From: Pseudomonas coleopterorum | Lineage (GTDB): Bacteria > Pseudomonadota > Gammaproteobacteria > Pseudomonadales > Pseudomonadaceae | Direction: 5' to 3' | Assembly (NCBI RefSeq): GCF_900105555.1 | Contig: NZ_FNTZ01000001.1 | Span: forward strand, 372,001 to 436,000 | Length of the DNA stretch: 64,000 bases | In this document: positions 63,119-64,000 of the stretch, piece by piece | How the letters are laid out: each line of letters starts with the position of its first letter | How positions within the stretch are numbered: the stretch's first letter is position 1 | Program-made: the position numbers and the translations under genes | The notes under the pieces: model-generated | Seen by the model: only the letters and a program-made list of their open reading frames with translations | Database searches by the model: none | What the model was told of the DNA's origin: nothing

Positions 63119-64000
63119 TCAGCTGGCCACGCCCACCACATGGCTGGCAGGAATGTCACCCTTCACATAGAACACCTCGGCTTCCTGATGCACGCTGATA
63201 TTGTCTGCGGCCTTCAGTACAGTGGCACGCGTGACTTTCTTGGCCAATATCAAGCGCTCGGCATCTGTGAGCAGAATGTCGCTGACGGTGCGGTAGGCCT
63301 TCGGGTCATGGGTGGTATCGATCTCGAACACCGGAGCCCCTCGGCCCTTGGCAAATTTGCTGGCGACTGCCTTGTTGGCGCTCAGTGATAGAACCTCGCC
63401 GGCGCTGCCACCCTGACGGGCGGTGTGTTTGATGATCGCCGCCAGGTAGTCGTCGCCCTCCAGGCGTCCGCCCGGGGCCCGCTGCAGGCCCGTCTGAGCG
63501 ACCTCCTGCACCGTGTTGCCCTGATGGCCGCGAAAGATGCGCTCGGGAACCGGAAAATCGCTGGCCCGGATTTCGGCAGTGCTCTGGACCTGGCCGATGG
63601 CTCGCGCTGTACTATTGGCGCGTTGCTGCAACAGGCTTTCCAGAAACGACAACTCGGCTCCGCTGCTAAACGGCTTACGTGGTGCTCGGTTGGCAATAGC
63701 CTGACCGGCCAGATCTTCCCTTGCTCGAATTGCCCCAGTATTGCGCAGGCGGTTGACCGCGTTCATCAGTTTTTGACTGGGTTTGAACCCGCCACTCGTC
63801 GCTGACGGTTTGATCGCCGCGGCCGATGGCTTCACCGGGATGCCTGGGCGCAGGGAGGTGGGCCGTGCAGAAGGGCGGAAAGCGCTGGGCCGTGCGGTCA
63901 CGCGACCCACGTGAGCTCCAGGCCCGGAGCCAAGCAGGCTGAGCGCCACTTCCAGAGCGATATCGGCGAAGTCGGGAGGGGCCGGCTCGCCCTCATCGAT
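63119..64000 (-). CDS. C-terminus of a toxin-like protein with an ADP-ribosyltransferase-like domain (partial)
   Basis: The frame stays open to the right window edge (17 further codons before the first possible GTG at 63949), so this is the C-terminal part of a larger protein. A Pro/Ser/Arg-rich linker (FRPSARPTSLRPGIPVKPS) leads into a domain with the R-S-ExE pattern of ADP-ribosyltransferases: ERIFRGHQ (Arg at 63530-63532), VLSLSANKAVASKFA, then HQEAEVFYVKGDIP with ExE at 63176-63184. Such tails occur in polymorphic and insecticidal toxins. No immunity gene follows; the next gene is the convergent ygiQ. Family membership rests on motif reading only. Confidence 0.65.
   Translation of the reverse strand: MDEGEPAPPDFADIALEVALSLLGSGPGAHVGRVTARPSAFRPSARPTSLRPGIPVKPSAAAIKPSATSGGFKPSQKLMNAVNRLRNTGAIRAREDLAGQAIANRAPRKPFSSGAELSFLESLLQQRANSTARAIGQVQSTAEIRASDFPVPERIFRGHQGNTVQEVAQTGLQRAPGGRLEGDDYLAAIIKHTARQGGSAGEVLSLSANKAVASKFAKGRGAPVFEIDTTHDPKAYRTVSDILLTDAERLILAKKVTRATVLKAADNISVHQEAEVFYVKGDIPASHVVGVAS

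Overview
The window is a chromosomal segment of a Pseudomonas species, from the fluorescent or putida-like part of the genus. The evidence is high GC, REP palindromes of the GGAGCGG-TCATCGGCCGCGA and GTGGGAGCGG / CTCTGCCCGCG types, and a gene order (thiC, nudF, cpdA, yqiA, parE, parC, serB, psd, motAB, rsgA, orn, queG, tsaE, amiB, mutL, miaA, hfq, hflXKC, hisZ, purA, rnr, rlmB, rpsF-rpsR-rplI, dnaB, ygiQ) that from memory matches P. aeruginosa PA4973 to PA4928 read backwards. The species cannot be named from the sequence alone. No insertion sequence, prophage or CRISPR array is visible.

Layout. 1-5.7 kb: the 3' end of thiC with a thiamine-precursor permease, a DUF3298 lipoprotein, and the nudF - DUF1249 - cpdA group. 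5.9-13.1 kb: yqiA, parE, two small envelope or secreted proteins, parC and a PqiC-like lipoprotein. 13.2-13.9 kb: an inserted YefM-YoeB toxin-antitoxin pair with a well-preserved operator. 13.9-21.8 kb: ahpA/serB, a PilZ-domain protein, psd, a rhodanese and an HDOD protein. 21.9-23.9 kb: motAB behind a FliA-type promoter. 23.9-26.7 kb: an accessory insert holding a small TIR-like protein, a class III aminotransferase and a LysR regulator. 26.7-28.4 kb: rsgA and orn. 28.4-34.3 kb: a second accessory insert. It holds a PtsJ/MocR regulator divergent from an amidotransferase-MOSC operon, a lower-GC two-gene unit encoding an AurF-like diiron oxygenase and a matching flavin/[2Fe-2S] reductase, and a TRIC channel. 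34.3-47.6 kb: the queG / nnrD-tsaE-amiB-mutL-miaA-hfq-hflXKC core, then hisZ and purA. 47.8-52.4 kb: a chemoreceptor and an FbpAB-type iron importer without its ATPase. 52.6-52.9 kb: two tandem tRNA-Leu(CAG) genes, each with its own promoter and terminator. 53.2-63.1 kb: rnr-rlmB, the rpsF-rpsR-DUF2232-rplI operon, dnaB, a tandem REP array and ygiQ. 63.1-64.0 kb: the C-terminus of a protein that runs off the window and ends in a probable ADP-ribosyltransferase domain.

Most of the window is housekeeping: nucleotide and tRNA repair, translation, replication, membrane proteolysis and envelope maintenance. The parts most likely to be new biology are the AurF-like oxygenase/reductase pair (31587-33566), the partial ADP-ribosyltransferase toxin-like protein (63119-64000), the TIR-like protein lacking the usual catalytic glutamate (23864-24331), the PtsJ operator with almost leaderless divergent genes (29860-29897), and a SerB with a shortened N-terminal regulatory region.
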